From assembly GCF_900110755.1 (NCBI RefSeq), contig NZ_FOFF01000004.1, forward strand, positions 230,312 to 294,311: a stretch of 64,000 nt of DNA, written 5' to 3'. This document shows positions 26,666 through 35,157 of this stretch, piece after piece. The position numbers and the translations under genes are program-made. The notes under the pieces were generated by a model that saw only the letters and a program-made list of their open reading frames with translations, was not told the DNA's origin and did not search any database. This DNA is from Streptomyces sp. yr375. GTDB lineage: Bacteria; Actinomycetota; Actinomycetes; Streptomycetales; Streptomycetaceae. Each line of letters starts with the position of its first letter. Position 1 is the stretch's first letter.

Positions 26666-27547
26666 ATGACCACCATGAGCCAGGCACTTCTCGATCTCCT
26701 CGATCTGCTGGACCTTGAGCAGATCGAGGAGAACATCTTCCGCGGCCAGTCCCGCTCCGCCGTCGTCCCCCGCGTGTTCGGGGGACAGGTGGCGGCGCAG
26801 GCGCTGGTCGCCGCCGGGCGGACGGTCCCCGCCGACCGGCACGCCCACTCGCTGCACGCGTACTTCCTGCGCACCGGCGACCCGGGCGCGCCCATCGTCT
26901 ACAACGTCGAGCGGATCCGCGACGGCCGCTCCTTCACCACCCGCCGCGCGGTCGCCGTCCAGCACGGCCGGCCGATCTTCACGCTGTCGGCGTCCTTCCA
27001 GACGTACGAGGACGGCCTCGACCACCAGACGCCGATGCCGCCGGCGCCGGACCCGGAGACCGTCCCGACCGGCCAGGAACGCCTGCGCGGCTACGACCAC
27101 CTCGACCCGGGCATCGTCGAGCGGTTCATCGAGGCCCGCGAGGCGATCGACCTGCGGTACGTCGACGAGCCGCCGTACGGGAAGTTCGGCGCGCCGCGCG
27201 AGCCGCGCAGCCAGGTCTGGTTCCGCACCAACGGCAAACTCGCCGACGACCCGCTGCTGCACGTCGTCCTCGCCACCTACGTCTCCGACATGACGCTCCT
27301 CGACTCGGTCCTCCTCGCGCACGGCCGCGGCGGCTGGGCGGTCGGCGACGTCGTCGGGGCCTCCCTGGACCACGCGATGTGGTTCCACCGCCCGTTCCGC
27401 GCCGACGAGTGGCTCCTCTACGACCAGGAGTCGCCGTCCGCGTACGGCGGCCGGGGCCTCGGCCAGGCCCGCATCTACACCCAGGACGGCCGGCTCGCGG
27501 TGTCGGTGATCCAGGAGGGCGTGGTCCGCGTCCCCCGCGACGGCTGA
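26666..27547 (+). CDS. tesB: Acyl-CoA thioesterase II (TesB)
   Basis: 293 residues, a double hot-dog thioesterase hydrolysing medium to long acyl-CoA. Conserved segments: LEQIEENIFRGQSR at the start, FGGQVAAQALVAA, LHAYFLRTGDP, LDHAMWFHRPFRADEWLLYDQESPSA, and QDGRLAVSVIQEG near the end; the Asp, Ser/Thr and Gln of the catalytic site fall in these. Two in-frame ATGs at 26666 and 26675 are both usable. It lies 74 bases after an acyl-CoA dehydrogenase on the same strand. Confidence 0.93.
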   Translation: MTTMSQALLDLLDLLDLEQIEENIFRGQSRSAVVPRVFGGQVAAQALVAAGRTVPADRHAHSLHAYFLRTGDPGAPIVYNVERIRDGRSFTTRRAVAVQHGRPIFTLSASFQTYEDGLDHQTPMPPAPDPETVPTGQERLRGYDHLDPGIVERFIEAREAIDLRYVDEPPYGKFGAPREPRSQVWFRTNGKLADDPLLHVVLATYVSDMTLLDSVLLAHGRGGWAVGDVVGASLDHAMWFHRPFRADEWLLYDQESPSAYGGRGLGQARIYTQDGRLAVSVIQEGVVRVPRDG

Positions 27548-27551
27548 CGTC

Positions 27552-28337
27552 CTACAGGCCGGCCGCCGCCAGCAGGTAGGCGATCATCGGGTCGTAGTGG
27601 CGCGGGCTGACGACGTGGTCGTCGAGCGGGACCGCCACCTGTACGGTGCCCTCGGCCTCGGCGATGAACAGCGCCGGGTCGTTGCAGTCGGCGTACCCGA
27701 CGGAGTCGACGCCGTGCTGCCCCGCGTACCCCGCCCAGCCGTGGTCGGCGACGACCAGGTCCGGCAGCGGGCGGCCCGCGCGCTCCAGCGCGGTGAGGAT
27801 GGCCTTCATCGGCTCGCCCGAGTGCGTGTGCCACAGGGTCGCGCCGTGCTCCAGGACGGCCACGTCCGCGACCTGCCAGACGTACCCTTCGTCCGTCTGC
27901 AGCCCCTCCGGGATGACGACGATCTCGCAGCCCGCCGCGCGCAGGGCGGCCGCCGTGGCGCGGTGCACGTCGAGCAGGCCGCCCGGGTGGCCGGTGGCGC
28001 ACAGCACCCGCTGACGGCCCTCGGCGGCCTTGCGCAGCCGCGCCGCCAGCCGGTCCAGACCGTCGACCGTCAGCTCGGGGTCGATGGTGTCCTGGCCGTG
28101 GCGGTGCCCGGGATCGTCGTTCACGCCGACCCGCTCCGCCATCACCGCGAGCACGTCCTGCTCGTCGCTCCAGCGGTCGCCGAGTTCCAGGCCGAGCCAG
28201 AAGTTGCGGACGCCGTTGGCGAGTTGGCGGTAGTGGGAGAGGTTGTTCTCGCGCGGAGTGGCGACGTCCCCGGCGATACGGGTGCTGACGAGGTGGTCGA
28301 CGAGTTCGGCGCGGCTGGGCGTCCCGGGTATCGGCAT
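27552..28337 (-). CDS. Phosphatase-family protein (PF15698-like)
   Basis: 261 residues from the ATG at 28337. The sequence resembles the actinobacterial family annotated simply as 'phosphatase': PRENNLSHYRQLANGVRNFWLGLELGDRW, then RVLCATGHPGGLLDVHR, EGLQTDEGYVWQVADVAVLEHGATLWHTHSG, and LVVADHGWAGYAGQ. The several His/Asp clusters suggest a metal-dependent active site. No signal or membrane segment. Convergent with tesB, 4 bases apart. The substrate is unknown. Confidence 0.78.
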   Translation of the reverse strand: MPIPGTPSRAELVDHLVSTRIAGDVATPRENNLSHYRQLANGVRNFWLGLELGDRWSDEQDVLAVMAERVGVNDDPGHRHGQDTIDPELTVDGLDRLAARLRKAAEGRQRVLCATGHPGGLLDVHRATAAALRAAGCEIVVIPEGLQTDEGYVWQVADVAVLEHGATLWHTHSGEPMKAILTALERAGRPLPDLVVADHGWAGYAGQHGVDSVGYADCNDPALFIAEAEGTVQVAVPLDDHVVSPRHYDPMIAYLLAAAGL

Positions 28338-28402
28338 GGTCCCATTGTGAGGCAGCGGACAGCGGCCGTCTTCGCTGTTCCGGACGCTGCGACACGCGTC
28401 AC

Positions 28403-29959
28403 TCAGCCCTGTTTCAGCGCGAACCACAGCTCCATCCGTACGTCCGGATCGTCCAGGTCCGTCCCCAGCAGGGCCGCGCAGCGGGCGATCCGCTGCCGCA
28501 CGGTGTTGCGGTGAACGGCCAGCGCCACCGCCGTACGGTCCCAACTGCCGTGCAGGGAGAGCCAGGTGCGCAGGGTCTCGGTGAGCGGCGGCGCGAGCGG
28601 GGCCAGCAGCGTACGGGCGTGCGCCTCGGCCTCCTCCTGCGGGATGAGACCGGTCAGCCCCGCGCGGTCACCGTGCCGTACCAGGGGCGCGCGGGTGGCG
28701 CGGGCGCGGGCCAGCGCGCGGGCCGCCTGACGGTCGGCGAGCGCCCACTCGCGCGGCGCGACGACGGCACTGACCCCCAGCGTCCACCCGCCCTGCGGCT
28801 CCGCTCCCGTTCCCGTCTCCGCTCCCGTCTCCGCTCCCGTCTCCGCTCCCGTTTCGGGTCCGGCCGGGACCAGGATCCGTACGACGTCGGAGCCGGGCGC
28901 GAGGTCGACCAGCGGGGACCCGAGCGCGGCGCCCAGCGCGGCGGCGGCGAGGGCGTCGGGGGCGTGGTCGTCGGGCCGCGCGTGCACGACGAGCCACCGC
29001 TCGCCGCCCAGCAGCGGCGCCACCTCCTCGGGCGCGCCGCCCAGCAGCAGCCGCACCAGCGCGGCGGAACGGGCCGCTCCCGACCCGCTCCGCTGCTCAC
29101 CGGTGAGGAGGGCGAGGAGGACGGCGGCGACCGAGGCGATGGTGTGATCACCGGGTTCCCGGCGCGGGGCCGCGACCCCGAGCACGAAACCGCGCCCCGC
29201 GCCGAGCGCGTAGGCGGCGAGGTGGGCGCCGGCGGGGGTGGTGTCGGCGGCGGTGGCGAGGGGCGTCGCGGGGGCACGGCGGGTGAGGAGACGGGCGAGC
29301 GCGGCGAGCGGGACGTCCACCGCAGGTGCCCCGCCTGCTCCCGTGACCCCTCCCGCCGCCGCGATCGGTGTTCCGTCCGGTCCGTACAGCACCGCGCGCC
29401 CGCCGATCCGCTGGGCGAGCTGCCGCAGGACGGCCGGGACCGGGTTAGGGCGGGCGGCGGCCGCCGCGAGGCTCTGCTGCGCCTCGGTCACCCGGCGCAG
29501 CTCGGCCGTACGGGCGCGCTCCACGAGCTGCCAGACGGCGCGGGCGACGGCCGCGAAGGTCGTCCGGGGCGGCACTTCGAGCAGCGGCAGCCCGTGCGCC
29601 TCGCAGGCGGCGACCAGCGCCCTCGGCACCGTGTCGTGCACCGGCGCCACCCCGAACCCGAGGGCCGCGCCGCCCGCCGCGACGATCCGCGTGACGTAGT
29701 CGTCGAAGTACGTCCCCGACCCGACCGCCGCCGGAATGTGCACGCCCGCCGTCAGCAGCAGCTCGCCGCCCAGCAGGTACGGGTACGGGTCGGCCATCTC
29801 CGACGTGTGCGCCCCGTGCAGCACGACGCCGGCGGCCTCGGCGGGCGGCCCGGCGATCTGCCGCAGCGCGAGATCCTCACGGGCCAGCAGGGCGGCGAGC
29901 GGGACGGGCGGTACAGGCTGGACGGGCGGGGGCGCGGGGGCGGCGGGCTGCTTCGGCAT
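28403..29959 (-). CDS. PucR/CdaR-type transcriptional regulator
   Basis: 518 residues from an ATG at 29959 (an in-frame ATG at 29986 is possible but the GGAGGG site would then lie inside the gene). The N-terminal PucR domain (about 20-140: VPLAALLAREDLALRQIAG, EMADPYPYLLGGELLLTAG, HGLPLLEVPPRTTFAAV) is followed by a GGDEF-like middle region and a C-terminal helix-turn-helix (LSLHGSWDRTAVALAVHRNTVRQRI). A run of four ETGA-type repeats lies in the middle. PucR proteins regulate purine, polyamine or GABA catabolism. It diverges from the agmatinase operon, its likely target. Confidence 0.88.
   Translation of the reverse strand: MPKQPAAPAPPPVQPVPPVPLAALLAREDLALRQIAGPPAEAAGVVLHGAHTSEMADPYPYLLGGELLLTAGVHIPAAVGSGTYFDDYVTRIVAAGGAALGFGVAPVHDTVPRALVAACEAHGLPLLEVPPRTTFAAVARAVWQLVERARTAELRRVTEAQQSLAAAAARPNPVPAVLRQLAQRIGGRAVLYGPDGTPIAAAGGVTGAGGAPAVDVPLAALARLLTRRAPATPLATAADTTPAGAHLAAYALGAGRGFVLGVAAPRREPGDHTIASVAAVLLALLTGEQRSGSGAARSAALVRLLLGGAPEEVAPLLGGERWLVVHARPDDHAPDALAAAALGAALGSPLVDLAPGSDVVRILVPAGPETGAETGAETGAETGTGAEPQGGWTLGVSAVVAPREWALADRQAARALARARATRAPLVRHGDRAGLTGLIPQEEAEAHARTLLAPLAPPLTETLRTWLSLHGSWDRTAVALAVHRNTVRQRIARCAALLGTDLDDPDVRMELWFALKQG
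28801..28856 (-). repeat. 12-bp in-frame tandem repeat inside the PucR gene
   Basis: The unit CCGTCTCCGCTC (plus strand) is repeated, encoding Glu-Thr-Gly-Ala four times (one variant). Length is likely to vary between strains. Confidence 0.85.
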
Positions 29960-30083
29960 GGCGTGTGTGCGTTCCCTCCATATCATGGCTCATGAGTGGA
30001 TGAAACGTACACTTCGCACTCGCTTTCCGGCCACCTAGGGTCGGTGCTCGTCCGTAGACGCGTAAGAAAGAAGGCATTCGACC

Positions 30084-31073
30084 GTGAGCAGCAACGAGAC
30101 GCCCCGCGGCCCTGTCGACTCCTCCCGGATCCCGCGGTACGCCGGGCCCGCCACCTTCGCCCGGCTGCCCCGGCTCGACGAGGTCGGCCGGGCCGATGTC
30201 GCCGTGGTGGGCGTGCCGTTCGACTCGGGCGTCTCGTACCGGCCGGGCGCCCGCTTCGGCGGCAACGCGATCCGCGAGGCGTCCCGGCTGCTGCGCCCCT
30301 ACAACCCGGCGCAGGACGCCTCCCCGTTCGCGCTGGCACAGGTCGCGGACGCCGGTGACATCGCGGCGAACCCGTTCAACATCAACGAGGCCGTCGACAC
30401 CATCGAGGCGGCGGCGGACGAACTCCTGGGCGCCGGCGCGCGGTTGATGACCCTCGGCGGCGACCACACCATCGCGCTGCCCCTGTTGCGCTCGGTCGCG
30501 AAGCGGCACGGCCCGGTCGCCCTGCTGCACTTCGACGCCCATCTCGACACCTGGGACACGTACTTCGGCGCGGAGTACACGCACGGGACGCCGTTCCGGC
30601 GGGCGGTGGAGGAGGGCGTCCTCGACACGTCGGCGCTGTCGCACGTCGGCATCCGCGGCCCGCTGTACGGCAAGCAGGACCTCACGGACGACGAGAAGAT
30701 GGGCTTCGGCATCGTCACGTCGTCGGACGTCTACCGGCGCGGCGCCGACGAGGTCGCCGACCAGTTGCGTCAGCGCATCGGCGACCGCCCCCTCTACATC
30801 TCCATCGACATCGACTGCCTCGACCCGGCGCACGCGCCCGGCACGGGCACGCCGGAGGCGGGCGGCATGACGTCCCGGGAGCTGCTGGAGATCCTGCGCG
30901 GTCTGGCCGGCTGCAACCTGGTCTCGGCGGACGTCGTCGAGGTGGCCCCCGCGTACGATCACGCGGAGATCACGTCGGTGGCCGCGTCCCACACGGCGTA
31001 CGAACTGACGACGATCATGTCCCGCCAGATCGCGGCGGCGCGTGAGGCGGGCAAGGAGAACGAGGGCAAGTGA
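30084..31073 (+). CDS. speB: Agmatinase/ureohydrolase
   Basis: 329 residues from a GTG at 30084. A binuclear manganese ureohydrolase: metal ligands in [22 protein letters not shown] and [24 protein letters not shown]. It would release urea from agmatine, giving putrescine; guanidinobutyrate and related compounds are alternative substrates in this family. Its stop overlaps the next start (GTGA), coupling it to a ThDP-dependent enzyme. A PucR regulator diverges upstream. Confidence 0.92.
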   Translation: MSSNETPRGPVDSSRIPRYAGPATFARLPRLDEVGRADVAVVGVPFDSGVSYRPGARFGGNAIREASRLLRPYNPAQDASPFALAQVADAGDIAANPFNINEAVDTIEAAADELLGAGARLMTLGGDHTIALPLLRSVAKRHGPVALLHFDAHLDTWDTYFGAEYTHGTPFRRAVEEGVLDTSALSHVGIRGPLYGKQDLTDDEKMGFGIVTSSDVYRRGADEVADQLRQRIGDRPLYISIDIDCLDPAHAPGTGTPEAGGMTSRELLEILRGLAGCNLVSADVVEVAPAYDHAEITSVAASHTAYELTTIMSRQIAAAREAGKENEGK

Positions 31074-32755
31074 CCCACGACCACGACCTGGTGCTGCGTC
31101 CGACGGAGGCGCAGATCGAGGCAGCGCTGAACCCTCCCGCCGGCCGCACCGGCGGAGACCTGGTCGTGGAGACGCTGTCCGGGCTCGGCGCGACGACCGT
31201 CTTCGGCCTGCCCGGCCAGCACGCGCTGGGCCTGTTCGACGCCCTGCGGCGCTCCTCCCTCCGCTACATCGGCCTGCGGGTGGAGAACAACGCGGGCTTC
31301 GCGGCGGACGCGTACGGCAGGATCACGGGCGAGGCCGCGCCGCTGCTGCTGTCGACGGGGCCGGGCGCGCTGACGTCCCTGGCGGCGCTCCAGGAAGCCG
31401 CCGCCGCCTCCGCTCCCGTGCTGGCGATCAGCAGCCAGATCCCGACGCGGGGGCTGGGCGGCGGGCGCCACGGCTACCTGCACGAACTCCCCGACCAGTC
31501 GGCCTCGTTCCGGGGCGTGGTGAAGTCGGTCCACCTGGTCCGTACGCAGTCCCAGATCCCGTCGGTGATCGAGGCGGCCTGGAAGTCGGCGCTGACGGCT
31601 CCGCACGGGCCGGTGTGGGTGGAGATCCCGCAGGACGTCCTGCTCGCCGAGACGTCCATCCCGGTGGTGACGGGCGGCGACGCCTTCCCGGAGGAACTGC
31701 CCCCGCGCCCCGAACTGACGGCGCTGGCGGCGCACTTGCTGTCCACGGCCGAGCGTCCGGCGATCATCGCGGGCGGCGGAGTGGTGCGGTCGGACGCGTC
31801 GGGCAAGCTGCGGCGGTTGGCGGAGCGACTCCAGGCCCCGGTGGTGACCACCTTCGGCGGCAAGGGCGCGTTCCCCTGGAACCACCCCCTCTCCCTCCAG
31901 TCCTGGCTGGAGGACCGCCACACGACGGACTTCCTGGAGGACGCGGACGTCCTGCTGGTGGTGGGCTCGGGCCTGGGTGAACTGTCCTCCAACTACCACA
32001 CGTTCAAGCCGCGCGGCCGGGTCGTCCAGATCGAGGCGGACCTCGGCAAACTGGAGTCGAACCACCCGGCGCTGGGCATCCACGCGGACGCGAGGCCGGC
32101 ACTCCAGGCCTTGCTGGAAACGGTGGAGGCGCGGGTGGACGACACGGCGGAGGCCCGCGTCAAGACGCTCCTCGCGAAGGTGACGGACCGCATCGCCGCG
32201 CAGGAACGAACCCTGGAACAGGGCCTGTTGGCTTCGATCCGCAGCGCGCTCCCCGCCGACTCCCCGTCCTTCTGGGACATGACGATCCTGTCGTACTGGG
32301 CCTGGTCGGCCTTCGACCCCAAGGCCCCCAACACCATGCACTCCGCCCAGGGCGCCGGCGGCCTCGGCTACGCCTTCCCGGCGGCGCTGGGCGCGGCGGC
32401 GGCCGACCCGACCCGTCCGGCCCTCGCGGTCTCGGGCGACGGCGGCGCCCTCTACTCGATCGCCGAACTGGCGACGGCGAAGCAGTACGCCCTCCCCGTC
32501 ACCTGGCTGATCATCGACGACGGCGGCTACGGCATCCTCCGCGAATACATGACGGACGCCTTCGGCGAGCCCACGGCGACCGACCTGACCCGCCCGGACT
32601 ACATCGCCCTGGCCGAGTCCTTCGGCGTACCGGCGACCCTGACGTCCCCGGAAACCCTGGAAACGGACCTGGCCACGTCCCTGTCCGAGCCCGGTCCCTC
32701 GGTGCTCGTACTCCCGGCGGTCCTACGGATGTTCGCGCCCACCCACCTGGACTGA
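31070..32755 (+). CDS. Thiamine pyrophosphate-dependent enzyme, acetolactate synthase-like
   Basis: 561 residues with the three-domain ThDP architecture: an N-terminal Pyr domain ([19 protein letters not shown]; catalytic Glu in [18 protein letters not shown]), a central domain ([18 protein letters not shown]) and a C-terminal PP domain ([42 protein letters not shown], the GDG-X-N-like metal motif). It starts inside the agmatinase stop, so the two act together, perhaps on a 2-oxo acid from arginine or agmatine catabolism. It is not recognisably the anabolic IlvB. The reaction is unknown. Confidence 0.85.
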   Translation: MTHDHDLVLRPTEAQIEAALNPPAGRTGGDLVVETLSGLGATTVFGLPGQHALGLFDALRRSSLRYIGLRVENNAGFAADAYGRITGEAAPLLLSTGPGALTSLAALQEAAAASAPVLAISSQIPTRGLGGGRHGYLHELPDQSASFRGVVKSVHLVRTQSQIPSVIEAAWKSALTAPHGPVWVEIPQDVLLAETSIPVVTGGDAFPEELPPRPELTALAAHLLSTAERPAIIAGGGVVRSDASGKLRRLAERLQAPVVTTFGGKGAFPWNHPLSLQSWLEDRHTTDFLEDADVLLVVGSGLGELSSNYHTFKPRGRVVQIEADLGKLESNHPALGIHADARPALQALLETVEARVDDTAEARVKTLLAKVTDRIAAQERTLEQGLLASIRSALPADSPSFWDMTILSYWAWSAFDPKAPNTMHSAQGAGGLGYAFPAALGAAAADPTRPALAVSGDGGALYSIAELATAKQYALPVTWLIIDDGGYGILREYMTDAFGEPTATDLTRPDYIALAESFGVPATLTSPETLETDLATSLSEPGPSVLVLPAVLRMFAPTHLD

Positions 32756-32771
32756 CCGGTAGGGTCCCGGC

Positions 32772-33449
32772 ATGTCTGATGTGAATGGATCATCCGGTTC
32801 TGGTCCTGGTCCTGGTCCCGGGCCTGTCACCGGTGACGATGTGCAGTACGCGGTCCGGCTGGCCGTCGCCGCTCTCCGGAGCGCGGACGGGGCCGACTGG
32901 GACGTCAACGCCGGTTCTCTGGAGTGGAGTTGCTGGGAGACCGTCGAGCATCTGGCCGACGACCTGTTCGCCTACGCCGCTCAACTCGGGCCCGAGAAGC
33001 CGCCGTTGGACACCGAGGTGGCGTTCGTATGGAGCCGGAAGCGGCCCGGTGGGCCGTCGAACGTCATCTTCGCGGATCGGGCGGCCGGGGCGGGCGGGCT
33101 GGTTCAAGTGCTGGAGGCCTGTGGGGCGTTGCTGACCGCCATGGTGCGGACGGCCGCGCCGGGTGTCAGAGCGCATCATGGCTTCGGGGTCTCCGACGCC
33201 GAGGGGTTCGCCGCCATGGGGGTCGTCGAGACGCTGGTGCATCTGCACGACGTCGCCGAGGGCCTCGGGGTCGGGTGGACGCCGGATGCCGGGCTGTGCG
33301 ACCGGGTGCTGGCGCGGCTGTTCCCCGACGCCCCGACCGGCACCGACCGGTGGCCCACCCTGCTCTGGGCCACCGGCCGAGGCGAGATCCCGGGTCACGC
33401 GCGCCTGACGCGGTGGCGTTGGTACGGCGCTCCCCGGGGCGAGCAATAA
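32772..33449 (+). CDS. DinB/mycothiol-dependent enzyme superfamily protein
   Basis: 225 residues. After a Gly/Pro-rich N-terminus, a four-helix DinB-like fold is suggested by SLEWSCWETVEHLADDLFAYA, with a His in the first metal-ligand position, and by MGVVETLVHLHDVAEGLG carrying further His residues. Such proteins use a metal with mycothiol or act as maleylpyruvate isomerase-like enzymes. It follows the ThDP gene by 16 bases and may be co-transcribed. Function unknown. Confidence 0.7.
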   Translation: MSDVNGSSGSGPGPGPGPVTGDDVQYAVRLAVAALRSADGADWDVNAGSLEWSCWETVEHLADDLFAYAAQLGPEKPPLDTEVAFVWSRKRPGGPSNVIFADRAAGAGGLVQVLEACGALLTAMVRTAAPGVRAHHGFGVSDAEGFAAMGVVETLVHLHDVAEGLGVGWTPDAGLCDRVLARLFPDAPTGTDRWPTLLWATGRGEIPGHARLTRWRWYGAPRGEQ

Positions 33450-33475
33450 AACGGGGTGAAGCGGGGTGAGGCGGG

Positions 33476-33826
33476 TCAGCAGGCTCCCGGGCCCACGCCG
33501 TCGATCCGGCCGCCGAAGTCGCCCTGGTAGCGCGAGCGGTAGTCGCCGTTGAAGACGTCCCGCTTCTCGACCGGACCCCAGTTGATGAAGCAGGCGCGGG
33601 TGCTGGCGACGAAGGAGCCGACGTGGTCGTGGAGGAAGGGCGGCATGTCGCGGTAGCCGCTGCGGGCGGTCCACTCCCAGGTGCTGCCGCCGAAGCCCTC
33701 CCCGCTGTAGAAGCAGACCGAGCCGTCGGGACAGGAAGGCGCCGCTGCCGCCGCGGCTTCCTGGGCCGGCAGGGCGAGGGCGGTCAGGGCGAGGGCGGCG
33801 GCGAAGGACCAGGCGCGAAGCTTCAT
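33476..33826 (-). CDS. Secreted small protein, peptidase inhibitor I36-like
   Basis: 116 residues with a Sec signal (MKLRAWSFAAALALTALALP, cleavage likely around AAAA-A). The mature part resembles the I36/SMI-type beta-gamma-crystallin-like fold: CPDGSVCFYSGEGFGGSTWEW and paired cysteines (four in the mature chain, one at the C-terminus). Family members inhibit metalloproteases. It stands alone. Confidence 0.75.
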   Translation of the reverse strand: MKLRAWSFAAALALTALALPAQEAAAAAAPSCPDGSVCFYSGEGFGGSTWEWTARSGYRDMPPFLHDHVGSFVASTRACFINWGPVEKRDVFNGDYRSRYQGDFGGRIDGVGPGAC

Positions 33827-34022
33827 GAAGGTCTCCGGGAAAGAGGAAGCGAAAGGGGGATCGGAATCGCCTCGGCTGTCGCCTCGGCGCACCCCATGCT
33901 TCCGGCCCGGCCCGCGACATGCCCGGGATGAAGATCCACATCGCCGGTGTGAGGGAATTCGTCGTTCGATATGGAAAACCCGATATGGAAAGTCCGATAC
34001 GGAAAGACGGGGGCGAACGGCG

Positions 34023-34055
34023 CAGGGCCCTCCCGGAGTTGCCGGGAGGGCCCTG
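34023..34055 (-). terminator. Hairpin after the endonuclease gene
   Basis: Perfect 14-bp arms CAGGGCCCTCCCGG / CCGGGAGGGCCCTG with a 5-base loop, about 47 bases past the stop. Confidence 0.8.
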
Positions 34056-34101
34056 TGCTGGTGTCTGCGGTTGTCGGCTGCGGTGGCTGCCGTAGCGCGT
34101 C

Positions 34102-34908
34102 CTACCAGATCGACTCGACCCACTCCGGGTGGTCGATGAACGGGTTGCGGTTGTGCTGGTAGGTGTCGTAGATGGTCTGGTTGCGCTTCTCCTCGAAGGC
34201 GCTCGGCGGGTCCTCGTCGTTCCACTGCTTGAGGACGGACAGCTTGCCGATGTACGGGTTGCTGCCGTTGTTGACCTTCTCGTTGGGCTCCAGGTCGGCG
34301 AAGCCGTCGCCGCCGTCGTAGCGGACCGCCATGTAGAGGATCATGCGGGCCACGTCGCCCTTGTCGGCGTCGCGCGGCTCGAAGGAGTCCGAGTCGACGA
34401 GGCTGCCGCCGCCGCCCGAGACCGTGCTGCCGCCGTTGTCGAAGTCCAGGTTGCCGCGGATGCTGTTGACCTGCACGTCCGCGGGCCGCAGGTGGTGCAG
34501 GTCGGTGCCGGGACCGGTCACCTCGCCGAAGTCGCCGTGGGACTTGGCCCACACGTGCTCGCGGTTCCAGTCGCCGAGGTCGCCGCCGTTGAGGGACTTG
34601 CTGCGCGAGACGCCGCTGTACAGCAGGATCACGTTGCTGCTGTTGTTCGGGTCCTGGTCGGTGACCTTCAGCGCGTTCCAGACCGCGGAGTACGAGATCT
34701 TCGTGACGTTGGCGCTGATGATCGTATGCAGGGACGACTTCAGGCTCGTGCCGGACTTGCCGACCGCGTCCTTGTAGTACGTCGAGTCGTACGCCGTGGT
34801 GGTCGCGGCGGCGGGGGTCGCCGTGAGCGCGGGCGCGGTGAGGCCGACCAGGACGGCAGTGGTGGCAAGCGCCACCGACTTCCATCGGCGTATGCGTGTC
34901 GCCAGCAT
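34102..34908 (-). CDS. Secreted endonuclease I family nuclease
   Basis: 268 residues from the ATG at 34908. A Sec signal (WKSVALATTAVLVGLTAPALTATPAAA) precedes an EndA/NucM-type nuclease domain: WNREHVWAKSHGDFG, DLHHLRPADVQVNSIRGNLDFD (beta-beta-alpha-metal active site with paired His and Asn) and MAVRYDGGDG. It would degrade extracellular DNA, a common Streptomyces nutrient trait. Alone, between two terminators. Confidence 0.9.
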   Translation of the reverse strand: MLATRIRRWKSVALATTAVLVGLTAPALTATPAAATTTAYDSTYYKDAVGKSGTSLKSSLHTIISANVTKISYSAVWNALKVTDQDPNNSSNVILLYSGVSRSKSLNGGDLGDWNREHVWAKSHGDFGEVTGPGTDLHHLRPADVQVNSIRGNLDFDNGGSTVSGGGGSLVDSDSFEPRDADKGDVARMILYMAVRYDGGDGFADLEPNEKVNNGSNPYIGKLSVLKQWNDEDPPSAFEEKRNQTIYDTYQHNRNPFIDHPEWVESIW

Positions 34909-35064
34909 GTGGGGTGTCCGATCTACGCGGGTGGATTGGAGGCGGCAATCGGGAGAGTGACATGCACATGCGGTCGTGACAATGAATCTGACATGTCGAT
35001 CAGATGACGGGAACGGGCAAATTGCCCCAGGTCTACGCGAGTTGACATGACGCGACGGCAACGA

Positions 35065-35096
35065 AACGGCCCCTGACAGGAGAGTCAGGGGCCGTT
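35065..35096 (-). terminator. Terminator of the GT39 gene
   Basis: 13-bp arms AACGGCCCCTGAC / GTCAGGGGCCGTT with a 6-base loop. The minus strand continues with TCGTTGCC. Confidence 0.85.
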
Positions 35097-35157
35097 GGTG
35101 CTGAGCCGGTCGAGGTGCCGGTCGGGGTGCCGACCGCGGTGCCGGTCGAGGTGAGGA

